Source: an uncultured Bacteroidales bacterium
Lineage (GTDB): Bacteria; Bacteroidota; Bacteroidia; Bacteroidales; Bacteroidaceae
Length of the DNA stretch: 50,938 nt
Assembly (NCBI GenBank): GCA_902776455.1
Contig: CACYQI010000040.1
Coordinates: 1 to 50,938 of the forward strand
Reading direction: 5' to 3'
Shown: positions 1 to 7,492 of the stretch, piece by piece
Layout of the letters: each line of letters opens with the position of its first letter
How positions within the stretch are numbered: position 1 is the stretch's first letter
Position numbers and translations under genes: made by a program
Notes under the pieces: model-generated
The model's database searches: none
What the model saw: the letters and a program-made list of their open reading frames with translations, nothing else
Told to the model about the DNA's origin: nothing

Positions 1-574
1 TGGCAGTTTGTTCGCTGACTTCTATCACTTCGAAGTCGCCGTTCTCGTTGGTGACAAGCAAGGCATTCTCAGCTTGTGGCAAGGCATTGAACGTTGCTTC
101 TATGATGTAGTTGCGCGTTTGTTGCTTCTCTTGACGAATGGTGGCTTCGCACTCGCAAAGTATCTGCATGGCAATCCGCACATTCTCCTCCGACTCGAAG
201 ATGCTTTGCCCGAGCGTATCGGGAAGCTCTGCCTCGATGGGTCGCTTCTTAGGCGTAGCTGCTTTGGCGACCTTGACGGGTTTAATAGACCTGGTAGGTT
301 TGGCGTGTTCAATAGGTTCGTCGGAGATAGCAGGCACAGGCAGCATCACCTTTTCTGCTATGACAGGCGTCTGTTGCTCAGGCTTCGGCTTTTCTATATT
401 GAGCATGATGAGCAGTAGCACGCTGGCTGCGATGGAAAGAGCCGATGCAGGGAGCAGCCAGCGGCGCTTCTTTTGACTCATCATCCTGCTTGTGAAGTTA
501 GCCGGAAGCTGCGGCTCGCGGGCATATTTGCGTCGGAGTGCTTCGCGCAGGTCAGTATCTTTCGGTGTTTTCAT
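1..574 (-). CDS. Single-pass membrane protein (anti-sigma-like), partial at window edge
   Basis: The reading frame starts at ATG 574-572 and stays open to the left edge, so the C-terminus lies outside the window. The start overlaps the stop of the upstream sigma factor as ATGA, which implies translational coupling. A short basic cytoplasmic segment (about residues 1-38) precedes one hydrophobic helix (about 39-60), followed by a Pro/Lys/Glu-rich extracytoplasmic region. No zinc-binding anti-sigma motif is visible. The protein is a paralogue of the product at 3429-4004: both share a KRRWL segment, an AASVLLLI helix core and NIEKP directly after it. Position after an ECF sigma gene suggests a membrane regulator or anti-sigma factor, but that is inference. 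Confidence 0.8.
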   Translation of the reverse strand, partial: MKTPKDTDLREALRRKYAREPQLPANFTSRMMSQKKRRWLLPASALSIAASVLLLIMLNIEKPKPEQQTPVIAEKVMLPVPAISDEPIEHAKPTRSIKPVKVAKAATPKKRPIEAELPDTLGQSIFESEENVRIAMQILCECEATIRQEKQQTRNYIIEATFNALPQAENALLVTNENGDFEVIEVSEQTA

Positions 575-1119
575 AGTTGTTTGAGTTGCTTGTATAGTTT
601 CTTGCGTATTCGGTAGAGGCGGTTGGCCAGGGCATGAGGCGTGGCATCCATGATGAATGAACATTCCTCCAGGGTGCGGTTCTCGAAGTAATGGAGCGTG
701 AGCAGCAGGCGCTCGTCGGGTGGCAAGCTGTCAATCAGTAGTTCCAGCCTCTGTATGCGTTCTTCGTTCCCTGTTGAGAGTTCTGCCTCCAGTTGCTCGT
801 CCGTGATGTCTGTCTGCCATACCTCCGTGTCTTCTATCGAGACGGTGAACTGTCGGCGGCGCTTCAGGAAGTCGAGTGTCAGGCGGTAGGCGATGCGGCA
901 GAGCCATGTGCCGAGTGATGCACGCTGCGGGTCGTAGCTGTCGATGGCAGCGAAAGCCTTCAGGAAAGTGTCTTGCGTCAGTTCCTCGGCATCCATCGTG
1001 TCGGGTACCTGCCTCGCAATCATGGCGAAGACCTCCTGCCCGTAGCGGCCGACCATCAGGCCTTGTCCCTCGCGCCGACCGCTCTTCACGGCTTCTGCTA
1101 TCTGCTTGTATGTCTTCAC
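571..1119 (-). CDS. RNA polymerase sigma-70 family (ECF) sigma factor
   Basis: A 182-residue ECF sigma factor that would direct RNA polymerase to a specific promoter set. Region 2 is recognisable at about residues 40-90 (DAEELTQDTFLKAF, then a W-x-x-RIAYR helix followed by a basic KRRR cluster). Region 4 lies at about residues 128-178 (LPPDERLLLTLHYFENRTLEE, then a helix-turn-helix ending RLYRIRKKL). The start is GTG at 1119; no in-frame ATG lies just upstream. It overlaps the following membrane-protein gene by ATGA. It resembles the sigma factor at 3997-4551 in domain order and in its partner gene, suggesting cassette duplication. The regulon is unknown. Confidence 0.9.
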   Translation of the reverse strand: MKTYKQIAEAVKSGRREGQGLMVGRYGQEVFAMIARQVPDTMDAEELTQDTFLKAFAAIDSYDPQRASLGTWLCRIAYRLTLDFLKRRRQFTVSIEDTEVWQTDITDEQLEAELSTGNEERIQRLELLIDSLPPDERLLLTLHYFENRTLEECSFIMDATPHALANRLYRIRKKLYKQLKQL

Positions 1120-1266
1120 TTCCCAGCTTTCCTTATGGGTTCGTTCTACTTGTTATACGACAAAAAGCGGATAATATCCCGCTCCTTGTCTGACTTTTTT
1201 TCTTTTCTTTTTCTCTTTTTCTCGTCATTTTTCATTATTCATTTTTCATTATTCATTTAATTGTTG

Positions 1267-1274
1267 TACCTTTG
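1267..1274 (+). promoter_or_regulatory. Bacteroidetes -7 promoter element (TACCTTTG)
   Basis: TACCTTTG matches the TAnnTTTG consensus and lies 21 bases before the ATG at 1296, so it supports that start over the in-frame ATG at 1272, which overlaps the element. No convincing -33 TTTG is seen at the right distance in the AT-rich upstream stretch. Confidence 0.65.
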
Positions 1275-1295
1275 CGGTTGGAAACTAACAAAAAG

Positions 1296-1601
1296 ATGAC
1301 GGCTGGTACAGATATATCGCAGTTTACCGACAACCTGTTTTGGGATACGGATGTCTCGAAGCTGGACCCGCACGAGTTCCCTGCCTATGTGATTCAGCGT
1401 GTGCTGGAATATGGGGAGATGAAGGACTGGCGTCTCATCAACCACATCTATGGACTTCCCAAAATCGTGGAGGTCTGCAAGGGGCTTCGTACTCTCGATC
1501 CAGTCTGTCTTTCATTCATTTGTGCAATCTCTCATACCCGAAAAGAAGACTACAGATGCTATCGTATCAGACAATCCGACCCGACACTCTGGAACTCCTG
1601 A
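1296..1601 (+). CDS. DUF6922-like protein, partner of the AbiEii gene
   Basis: A 101-residue protein. The N-terminal half has the pattern LFWD(x)D...LD...FPAYVIQRVLEYG, followed by a W-R/K-L-I segment; the C-terminus reads RCYRIRQSDPTLWNS. I recall this overall pattern from small Bacteroidetes proteins (DUF6922) encoded directly before AbiEii-type nucleotidyltransferases. The start at 1296 was chosen because the promoter element ends at 1274. The 3' end overlaps the AbiEii gene by 46 nt, indicating tight coupling. A role as antitoxin or antitoxin-like regulator is an inference from gene order only; no winged-helix AbiEi domain is visible. Confidence 0.7.
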   Translation: MTAGTDISQFTDNLFWDTDVSKLDPHEFPAYVIQRVLEYGEMKDWRLINHIYGLPKIVEVCKGLRTLDPVCLSFICAISHTRKEDYRCYRIRQSDPTLWNS

Positions 1602-2194
1602 AACGGCTGATGGCTGAACCTCTGTTTGGTGGAACAAGGTTGGTCGGCGGGACAGCATTGGCCTTGCAGTTCGGACATCGCAGTTCCATAGACTTGGATT
1701 TGTTCGGAACTATCGAAGAAGATACAGACTTGACAACAGAGGTGCTGGAACGTATCGGCCCGACAATCCCTGGCAAGTGTTCTATGCACATCAAGACGTA
1801 CCGCGTTTGTGGCGTAAAGATAGACATTGTAGGCTACGACCGCTATCCGTGGATTGATTCTCCAGTTCTGGAGGATGGCTTGCGTCTGGCTTCATCTAAG
1901 GACATTGCAGCCATGAAAGTGAATGCCATCCAGGGACGGGGGACACGCAAGGACTTCGTAGATATATATTTCCTTATTCGTCAATATGGCCTTGATCAAG
2001 TCATGCAGTTCTACAAGACAAAGTATCCTGAGTATTCAGAATACCGTGCCATGTTGAGCCTCACCTGGTTCGAGGATGCCGAACAAAGCCCAATGCCGGA
2101 AATGTTCGTGGATGTATCTTGGGAGGAGATGAAAGAGGAGATACTAAGAGCAGTGGAGGCATACAACAATTCATTGTCATGCCATGGTGTGTGA
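1556..2194 (+). CDS. AbiEii/AbiGii-type nucleotidyltransferase toxin family protein
   Basis: A 212-residue nucleotidyltransferase-fold protein of the AbiEii/AbiGii family, the toxin half of type IV toxin-antitoxin and abortive-infection modules. The catalytic GG...DxD signature is seen as LVGGTALALQFGHRSSIDLD followed by LF (about residues 28-49). A second family motif, SSKDIAAMKVNAIQGRGTRK followed by DFVDIYFL, lies at about residues 116-144. Length is somewhat short for the family but typical of Bacteroidetes members. The ATG at 1556 lies inside the end of the upstream gene; the frame is open further upstream, but that part is out-of-frame DNA of the upstream gene. The pair sits between two sigma-factor cassettes on the opposite strand. 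Family call is firm; toxicity is inferred. Confidence 0.85.
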   Translation: MLSYQTIRPDTLELLKRLMAEPLFGGTRLVGGTALALQFGHRSSIDLDLFGTIEEDTDLTTEVLERIGPTIPGKCSMHIKTYRVCGVKIDIVGYDRYPWIDSPVLEDGLRLASSKDIAAMKVNAIQGRGTRKDFVDIYFLIRQYGLDQVMQFYKTKYPEYSEYRAMLSLTWFEDAEQSPMPEMFVDVSWEEMKEEILRAVEAYNNSLSCHGV

Positions 2195-2227
2195 AAAACA
2201 GCTCCCGCATCTCGCGACGCAGGAGCT
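2195..2227 (-). terminator. Probable terminator for the leftward operon ending at 2292
   Basis: A 10-bp inverted repeat (arms 2198-2207 and 2218-2227, CAGCTCCCGC against GCAGGAGCTG, one G-T pair) is followed on the minus strand by a run of five T. It begins directly after the abiEii stop codon, so it would separate the convergent transcripts. Confidence 0.45.
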
Positions 2228-2291
2228 GGTTGGCGCACCGATTTATTAACTTCTTCGCTCCGCTCGGGCGGAACTAAAAACCAAATTGTGT

Positions 2292-3416
2292 TTATTTCTT
2301 GTCTCCTTTGGGTTCCATACCTTTGAGATAGACCTTCTCTCCGTTGATGTAGCTCTTCAGGATGGCATAGTCGACGGGAACCCAATATACGCCTTTGCTG
2401 TTGAGGGTGAGGATGTGGTAATTGCCGTCTTGTTCGCGTTTGCAGCAGAGATAGAACTCGTCGCTGCCTTTATAGATGCTCCCTTTCACCATGTCGGGGA
2501 GTCCATGAATAATGTGGCTATCATCTGATCCTGCGAATTCAGTGGTGAATTTATAGGCGTAGGGCTGTTCGGGATGACTATTGACGTATTCGTGAGCCAG
2601 CGCATCCAGTTCCTTGTATAGCTCTTTTGCATCGGCTTCGTTTTGAGAGGGAATGATATAGTGCGTGCCAGTAACAAGGCCGGGATGCGTTTCGAACTCA
2701 TGCTTGTCACGGCCATATTTGGGTGTCATAAAGAAATCTCTGTCATTCTCAAATCCTTCGTCGTGCTGCCAATGCACAGGATAAGCCTTCGCTCCCTTCA
2801 GCTTCATGAACTTCTTCAGAACAGGCTGGATGTGTTCGCAGAAAGCCTTGCCGTCGAAGGGCTTCATGTCGTCCTCTTTGATGCCTGTGGAAACAGTATA
2901 AGAGTGATAGTAAGAGTAGTAATAGTCGCTATAGTCAATAATCCCATTGTCATTGTTTTTATAGGGCTTATTGTGGTATTCAAAGTTGGCAAATTCGTTG
3001 GAAGGCCCCATATAGGAATACTTGATGGTGTCCCAGCCGTTCTTGTGGAACTCATACAAGTAGCTTTCTGCAGCATCCTTGCCTAAGCTGGCGAAAGTTG
3101 TGCGGAAGTAATCAATGACTCCCTCCATTTTCTGACGCCCTTGAGTAATGCGGCTATTAACCGTAAGGACACGCTGTTGCCTTTCTTCTTCGCTCAGTTC
3201 CTTCTTGAAATAGGATTTCCATCCACCTGTGTTGTTGACGCCACCAGTCTCTATCCTGTAAGTGATTTTTCCTGCACTATTGTCCTGTCGCTTGTGGACA
3301 TTAATGTATTGCGTCGGCAGGTATTGTTCCAACTGAGTGAGGCGAACGTTTGGCTGCTGCCCATAAGTTGTTGCAGTAAGGGCTGCACAAAGCATAAAAG
3401 TAAGAATCTTTTTCAT
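2292..3416 (-). CDS. Secreted protein of unknown function, third gene of a sigma-factor operon
   Basis: A 374-residue protein with a signal peptide of about 19 residues (MKKILTFMLCAALTATTYGQ). I do not recognise a family. The mature part is hydrophilic, rich in Tyr and charged residues, with a Tyr-rich stretch near the middle and several conserved-looking aromatic blocks in the C-terminal third (for example HIIHGLPDMVKGSIYKG). No catalytic motif, lipobox or membrane helix was seen. It begins 12 bases after the membrane-protein gene at 3429-4004, so it is probably co-transcribed with that gene and the sigma factor, and may be an extracytoplasmic component of the same signalling unit; that function is inference. 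Confidence 0.8.
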   Translation of the reverse strand: MKKILTFMLCAALTATTYGQQPNVRLTQLEQYLPTQYINVHKRQDNSAGKITYRIETGGVNNTGGWKSYFKKELSEEERQQRVLTVNSRITQGRQKMEGVIDYFRTTFASLGKDAAESYLYEFHKNGWDTIKYSYMGPSNEFANFEYHNKPYKNNDNGIIDYSDYYYSYYHSYTVSTGIKEDDMKPFDGKAFCEHIQPVLKKFMKLKGAKAYPVHWQHDEGFENDRDFFMTPKYGRDKHEFETHPGLVTGTHYIIPSQNEADAKELYKELDALAHEYVNSHPEQPYAYKFTTEFAGSDDSHIIHGLPDMVKGSIYKGSDEFYLCCKREQDGNYHILTLNSKGVYWVPVDYAILKSYINGEKVYLKGMEPKGDKK

Positions 3417-3428
3417 CTTTCTATATTA

Positions 3429-4004
3429 TTAATGGTTTTTCATCAGTTGAGCTACTTCTTGGTAAAGGCGTTCGCCTCGAGAGCGGATGTCCTGAGCATC
3501 TGCTATTGCCATCAGGTACAAGTCGGGTTGTTGAGGCAGGTATTCATTCTCTCGCTCTGGCTCTACCTGCGCAGGCTCTGCTTCTTGTGGTACAGGTTCT
3601 TCGAAGATAGGCTTGTGGACTTTCCTGCGTTTCTTAGCTGGCTGAGGCTTCTCTGCTTGTGCCACGACAGGTTGCTCTATAGCTTCCGTCGGAATTGTCG
3701 CTTGTGTTTCCTCAGCGATGTGCTGCGGCACCGTCACTACTTCTGCTATGACAGGAGGCTGTTGCTCAGGCTGAGGCTTCTCTATATTAAATATGATGAG
3801 CAGTAGCACGCTGGCAGCGATGGCAAGAGCCGAGAGGGGATAGAGCCAGCGGCGCTTGGTGGCTTTGGGTTTGAGGCTTTTCATCACCCTTTGCTCCATG
3901 TCGTCGGGCATCTTCATGCCTGCTGCTCTTTCGTTTTGTCGCTGCAGGGCTTGGCGGAAAAGGTTCTTTGCTTCGCTCAGGCGCAGGCGGTTGTCGTTAT
4001 TCAT
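3429..4004 (-). CDS. Single-pass membrane protein (anti-sigma-like), paralogue of the gene at 1-574
   Basis: A 191-residue protein. The cytoplasmic N-terminus (about 1-53) carries a DDMEQRVMKSL-type helix, as in many Bacteroidales membrane proteins encoded after ECF sigma genes. One membrane helix (about 54-73, with AASVLLLI) is followed by a long Pro/Glu/Lys-rich extracytoplasmic region reminiscent of TonB-like spacers, and a helical C-terminus. Its start lies 8 bases inside the sigma-factor gene. DNA around the membrane helix is nearly identical to the same part of the gene at 1-574, while the flanks diverge. Anti-sigma activity is a guess from context; no zinc-finger motif is present. Confidence 0.85.
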   Translation of the reverse strand: MNNDNRLRLSEAKNLFRQALQRQNERAAGMKMPDDMEQRVMKSLKPKATKRRWLYPLSALAIAASVLLLIIFNIEKPQPEQQPPVIAEVVTVPQHIAEETQATIPTEAIEQPVVAQAEKPQPAKKRRKVHKPIFEEPVPQEAEPAQVEPERENEYLPQQPDLYLMAIADAQDIRSRGERLYQEVAQLMKNH

Positions 4005-4551
4005 GGTTTCGTATGTGTGTTAAGATGATTCTGAGTCTTTGGCGGATGCGGTGAAGCTGGCTGCTGAGGCGCGACACCTCGCGAGCTGTGGCTTCGCCCG
4101 CCTGGTTGGTGATGTAGGCAATCTCCTTGAGCGAGCGCCCGTCGTAGTAGAAGAGTTGCAGGAGCATCTGGTCCTCGGGCGAGAGCTGCTGTATGGCTTC
4201 GTCGAGTTGCTGTGCTGTCGTGTCTTCTGGCAGCTCGTCGGGAACGTCATCACTTATATTAAGCGGCAGCATGACTTGCCGTTTTCGTTTCCGCAGATGG
4301 TAGAGCGCTTCGTGATAGGCAATGCGTTGAAGCCACGTTGAGACAGATGCCTTCTGCGAGTCGAAGTCCTTCATGTGCTGATAGGCAGCAACGAAAGTGT
4401 TCTGCACTACGTCCTCCGTGTCCTCCTGCACCCCCACGATGCGTCCGACGAACACCATGAGCGATGGGCCGTAACGCTTCACGAGCTGGCTGAACTCACT
4501 TGTCTCGCCGCTTCGTATGCGCTCTATGATGATGTTGTCGTCGTTTGTCAT
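3997..4551 (-). CDS. RNA polymerase sigma-70 family (ECF) sigma factor
   Basis: A 184-residue ECF sigma factor. Region 2 spans about residues 12-85 (FSQLVKRYGPSLMVFVGRIV, EDTEDVVQNTFVAAYQHM, STWLQRIAYHEALYHLRKRK). Region 4 spans about 115-175 (LSPEDQMLLQLFYYDGRSLK, then EIAYIT and a helix-turn-helix ending RIRQRLR). It is the first gene of a three-gene leftward operon with a membrane protein and a secreted protein. A TACCTTTG element on the minus strand at 4650-4643 lies about 90 bases upstream. It has the same gene order as the cassette at 1-1119. Confidence 0.92.
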   Translation of the reverse strand: MTNDDNIIIERIRSGETSEFSQLVKRYGPSLMVFVGRIVGVQEDTEDVVQNTFVAAYQHMKDFDSQKASVSTWLQRIAYHEALYHLRKRKRQVMLPLNISDDVPDELPEDTTAQQLDEAIQQLSPEDQMLLQLFYYDGRSLKEIAYITNQAGEATAREVSRLSSQLHRIRQRLRIILTHIRNHE

Positions 4552-4642
4552 TATACCCTATATAGACGCAAATGGACGAAATGTCACGCCGGAAGATAAT
4601 AAAAAAGTTGAAAAATTAAAAAGTTGAAAAGGTAAAGCTCTG

Positions 4643-4650
4643 CAAAGGTA
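4643..4650 (-). promoter_or_regulatory. -7 promoter element of the leftward sigma operon
   Basis: TACCTTTG on the minus strand fits TAnnTTTG and lies about 90 bases upstream of the sigma-factor ATG at 4551. It would give a leader of roughly 85 nt. Confidence 0.6.
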
Positions 4651-4983
4651 CAACTATTTAGGCGAAGTTCGGCTCTTCGCGCGCGTTTTTCATATAATGT
4701 ATAGTGGGGAAAGTCCAATTCACAATTAATAATTCAAGTTTCGCATAACGTTTCGCGCATGCGCGCACGTACACTAGGGTTTTTCTCTGAAAAATCTGCC
4801 AATCTGCCACAGACATGCATTATCACTATGATATACAGACGGATATATGTGTTGCAGATTTGTTGCAGATTGTGGAAAATGTGGCAGATTCGTGGCAGAT
4901 TTCGGGTAAAGTCTCTGGAGTTTGGCCTGTGCATAGACAGAGTTCCATCCAATAGCCACACGTCGCTTCCTTTTTTCTTACCT

Positions 4984-5059
4984 GTGATAAATTGATTTCT
5001 CATGCGTGATAAATTAATTTCTCACAAGTGATAAATCGATTTCTCACACGTGAGAAAAC
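4984..5059. repeat. 22-bp tandem array (GTGATAAAT-type), three full units
   Basis: Units start at 4984, 5006 and 5028, exactly 22 bp apart, and a partial fourth starts at 5050. Each carries a near-palindrome of the form GATAAATyrATTTCTC. The sequence is unrelated to the CTCC-GGAG arrays elsewhere in the window, yet has the same period. Confidence 0.9.
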
Positions 5060-5129
5060 ATGATTGCTTATGCGAAGTAAAAGCATGCGAAACTTGAGTT
5101 AAGAGTTCACTTGAAAAAGTCCAGTTGTC

Positions 5130-5222
5130 TGCTTTTGCTCTTACAGAGCGAACATAACTGCTTGATTACTACCCAGGGCGATGCCCTGGGCTAAGGGCTT
5201 TAGTCCTTACAGGACTTTTTCA
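5130..5222. repeat. Palindromic REP-like element with CCCAGGGC/GCCCTGGG stem
   Basis: The segment contains CCCAGGGC-GAT-GCCCTGGG followed by GGCTTTAGTCCTTACAGGAC. I recall similar elements dispersed in Bacteroidetes and other phyla, where they resemble REP sequences mobilised by Y1 transposases; no transposase lies nearby. The assignment is by resemblance only. Confidence 0.45.
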
Positions 5223-5378
5223 AGTGGACTCAATTAATAAATTCAAAATAAAAACCTCTCCATGGAGAGGGGTCAGGGCCGAGGGTCTTTTCATCTTCAA
5301 TCGCGAATTATGAACACTCTTTCGCGCGTTTTTGTCACTTTTATGGTTAAATATGCTCCGTATTCCAAAAATAATTCG

Positions 5379-5386
5379 TAACTTTG
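5379..5386 (+). promoter_or_regulatory. Possible -7 promoter element for the antiporter gene
   Basis: TAACTTTG fits TAnnTTTG but lies about 207 bases before the ATG at 5593 and lacks a clear -33 box. The implied leader is long and full of GTTGAAAG repeats and a CTCCCC/GGGGAG palindrome. Confidence 0.45.
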
Positions 5387-5592
5387 CCTCAACTTCCTTA
5401 AATCTCCATCGGAGGGGAGAGGCTTTATAAAGTTGAAAATGGAAAGTTGAAAGTGTAAAGTTGAAAGTTGAAAGCCCCCCCTCCATCTCCCCCGAGGGGG
5501 TGAGTTTTCGCGGCAGCAAGTCTCCCCTCGGGGAGATTTAGGGGGGTAGAGCTCTTAATCTAACCATAAAAAACAACAAAAAGAACAAGCAA

Positions 5593-7332
5593 ATGTCACA
5601 ATTAGAACCACTTATTGCCGACCTTGCGCTGATACTCATCTTCGCAGGTGCGATGACTTTAATCTTCAAGGCTCTCAAACAGCCTATTGTGCTCGGTTAC
5701 ATCGTAGCAGGATTCCTTGCTTCGCCCAACATGCCTTACATGCCCAGCGTGACGGATGGCCACAGCGTCCATGTCTGGAGCGAGATTGGTGTTATCTTCC
5801 TCCTCTTCTCGCTCGGGCTGGAGTTCTCGTTCAAGAAGATTCTGAAAATGGGTGCCGCGCCGATTATTGCAGCTCTTGCCATCATCTTTTGCATGATGTA
5901 TGTCGGTGCTTGCACGGGCGAGCTGTTCGGCTGGGGCAAGATGGACTGCATCTATCTTGGCGGAATGCTCGCCATGTCATCGACCACTATCATCTTCAAG
6001 GCTTTTGATGACATGGGTCTTCGCCGCGAGCGTTTCAGCGGCCTTGTGCTGAGCGTGCTCATCATCGAGGACATTCTTGCCATCGTGCTGATGGTGATGC
6101 TTTCTACCCTGGCTGTCAGCAAGGAGTTTGAAGGCTCTCAGATGGTCAACTCTATCTTGACGCTTGGCCTCTACCTTGTGCTTTGGTTCACGGTGGGCCT
6201 CTATTTCATCCCTATGGCGCTGCGCAAGCTAAAGCCTCTGATGAACGACGAGACCCTTCTCATCGTTGCCCTCGCCCTCTGCTTCGGCATGGTGGTGGCA
6301 GCTTCTGCAGCAGGTTTCTCTGCTGCCTTTGGCGCCTTCGTCATGGGCAGCATCCTTGCCGAAACGGTTGAAGCTCAGAAGATAGAACACCTTGTTGCTC
6401 CCGTCAAGAACCTTTTCGGTGCCATCTTCTTCGTGTCGGTCGGCATGATGGTGGATGTACACCTCATCGTTGAATACATCGTACCTATTGTGAGCATCAT
6501 AGCAGCCGTCATGCTGGGTCAGACGATACTGAGCACTTGCGGCTTCCTGCTGGCAGGCCAGTCGCTGAAGACCTCCATGCAATGTTCCTTCTCGCTGACG
6601 CAGATTGGTGAGTTCGCCTTTATCCTCGCCACGCTGGGCACGTCGTTGCATGTCACCAGCGACTTCCTGTATCCTATCGTCGTGGCCGTTTCGGTGTTCA
6701 CCACTTTCACCACGCCTTATATGATTCGCTTTGCCGAACCAGCGTACAATGTGGTGGCGCGTATGTTGCCTGCCAAGTTGATAGCCAGGCTGGAGCGTCA
6801 CGAGAACGAGGGTGAAGAAAAGGCTACGGATGAGTTGCAGGAGATATACAAAGGCTACGTCAAGCGTTACTTCGTCATTATGCTCATCAACAGCGTGTTG
6901 TGCATCGCCATTATGTCCGTCATGCTTTACTTTGGCCAGCCGATTATAGCCAATATGGTTCCTAAGTCGTGGGTTCGTCCTGTTACGGCTCTGGTTGCAC
7001 TCATCTTGTGCTCTCCTTACCTTTGGATGCTGTTGCGCAGAGGTGCCGACGGTCCGGATGCCGAGAGGTTGTGGACGAGCGGTCCCCGTTGGCGTGTAAG
7101 GCTGACGGCATACGGAGTGCTGCGTCTCGTTGTCACCATATTCTTTGTCAGTTGCTTCATAGACTATGCTGTACCCTGGACCAGTTTGCTTGGCATGTTC
7201 GGAATAGTGGCTGTCCTCTTCGGCCTCTATTACTCAACTACCCTGAAGAAGCAAAGCGACAGGCTGGTGCACAACTTCACAGAGAATCTAACGGCACGCG
7301 AAAGGATGCAGAAAAGTGAAAATGGTGGTTAG
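5593..7332 (+). CDS. CPA2-family cation:proton antiporter, C-terminus apparently truncated
   Basis: A 579-residue inner-membrane antiporter of the monovalent cation:proton antiporter-2 family (KefB-like), expected to exchange K+ or Na+ for H+. The first about 390 residues are the Na/H-exchanger membrane domain, with typical blocks (PIVLGYIVAGFLASPNMPYM near 31-50, IGVIFLLFSLGLEFSF near 66-81, SMQCSFSLTQIGEFAFILAT near 330). A charged linker (about 395-420) leads to four further membrane helices (about 425-546). The protein then ends shortly after NLTARERMQ with KSENGG, where the DNA turns into GAAAAGTGAAAATGG-type spacer sequence. Relatives I recall continue for well over 100 residues with a TrkA-C-like regulatory domain, so loss of that domain is suspected. 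The gene is monocistronic. Confidence 0.88.
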   Translation: MSQLEPLIADLALILIFAGAMTLIFKALKQPIVLGYIVAGFLASPNMPYMPSVTDGHSVHVWSEIGVIFLLFSLGLEFSFKKILKMGAAPIIAALAIIFCMMYVGACTGELFGWGKMDCIYLGGMLAMSSTTIIFKAFDDMGLRRERFSGLVLSVLIIEDILAIVLMVMLSTLAVSKEFEGSQMVNSILTLGLYLVLWFTVGLYFIPMALRKLKPLMNDETLLIVALALCFGMVVAASAAGFSAAFGAFVMGSILAETVEAQKIEHLVAPVKNLFGAIFFVSVGMMVDVHLIVEYIVPIVSIIAAVMLGQTILSTCGFLLAGQSLKTSMQCSFSLTQIGEFAFILATLGTSLHVTSDFLYPIVVAVSVFTTFTTPYMIRFAEPAYNVVARMLPAKLIARLERHENEGEEKATDELQEIYKGYVKRYFVIMLINSVLCIAIMSVMLYFGQPIIANMVPKSWVRPVTALVALILCSPYLWMLLRRGADGPDAERLWTSGPRWRVRLTAYGVLRLVVTIFFVSCFIDYAVPWTSLLGMFGIVAVLFGLYYSTTLKKQSDRLVHNFTENLTARERMQKSENGG

Positions 7333-7427
7333 AGTTTAGTGGTTAGAGGTTAGAGGATACCTTGGGATGCTGGCTTCCGGGCCAAAAGTATTCTCTAACC
7401 TCTAACCCCTAACCTCTAACCCCAAGA
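7319..7427. repeat. Inverted repeat of 7-bp TTAGAGG / CCTCTAA units, possible terminator
   Basis: GGTTAGAG-type repeats right after the antiporter stop face CTAACCT/CTAACCC repeats at about 7393-7422 in the opposite sense, so the transcript could form a long imperfect stem between the two genes. No strong T run follows. Confidence 0.55.
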
Positions 7428-7492
7428 AATTCCTCGCGAAGTTTGGGGCGTAGCCATAATTATGAATTACGAATTGAAAAAAAATCATAACC

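Larger units (their letters stand above)
4552..5592. other. 1.04-kb intergenic region with several repeat types
   Basis: No credible gene was found. From left to right it holds the sigma-operon promoter, a cluster of inverted and direct GGCAGATT/AATCTGCC words (4793-4905), a 22-bp tandem array (4984-5059), a hairpin-bearing element with CCCAGGGC GAT GCCCTGGG (about 5130-5220), a TAACTTTG promoter element (5379-5386), and runs of GTTGAAAG and CTCCCC..GGGGAG palindromes before the antiporter gene. Short open frames here are made of repeat sequence and are not supported as genes. Confidence 0.75.

Noticed and set aside
5220-5519. 99-residue minus-strand open frame before the antiporter
   Set aside because: Translation is made of GTTGAAAG and CTCCCC repeats, and a promoter element lies within it on the other strand.
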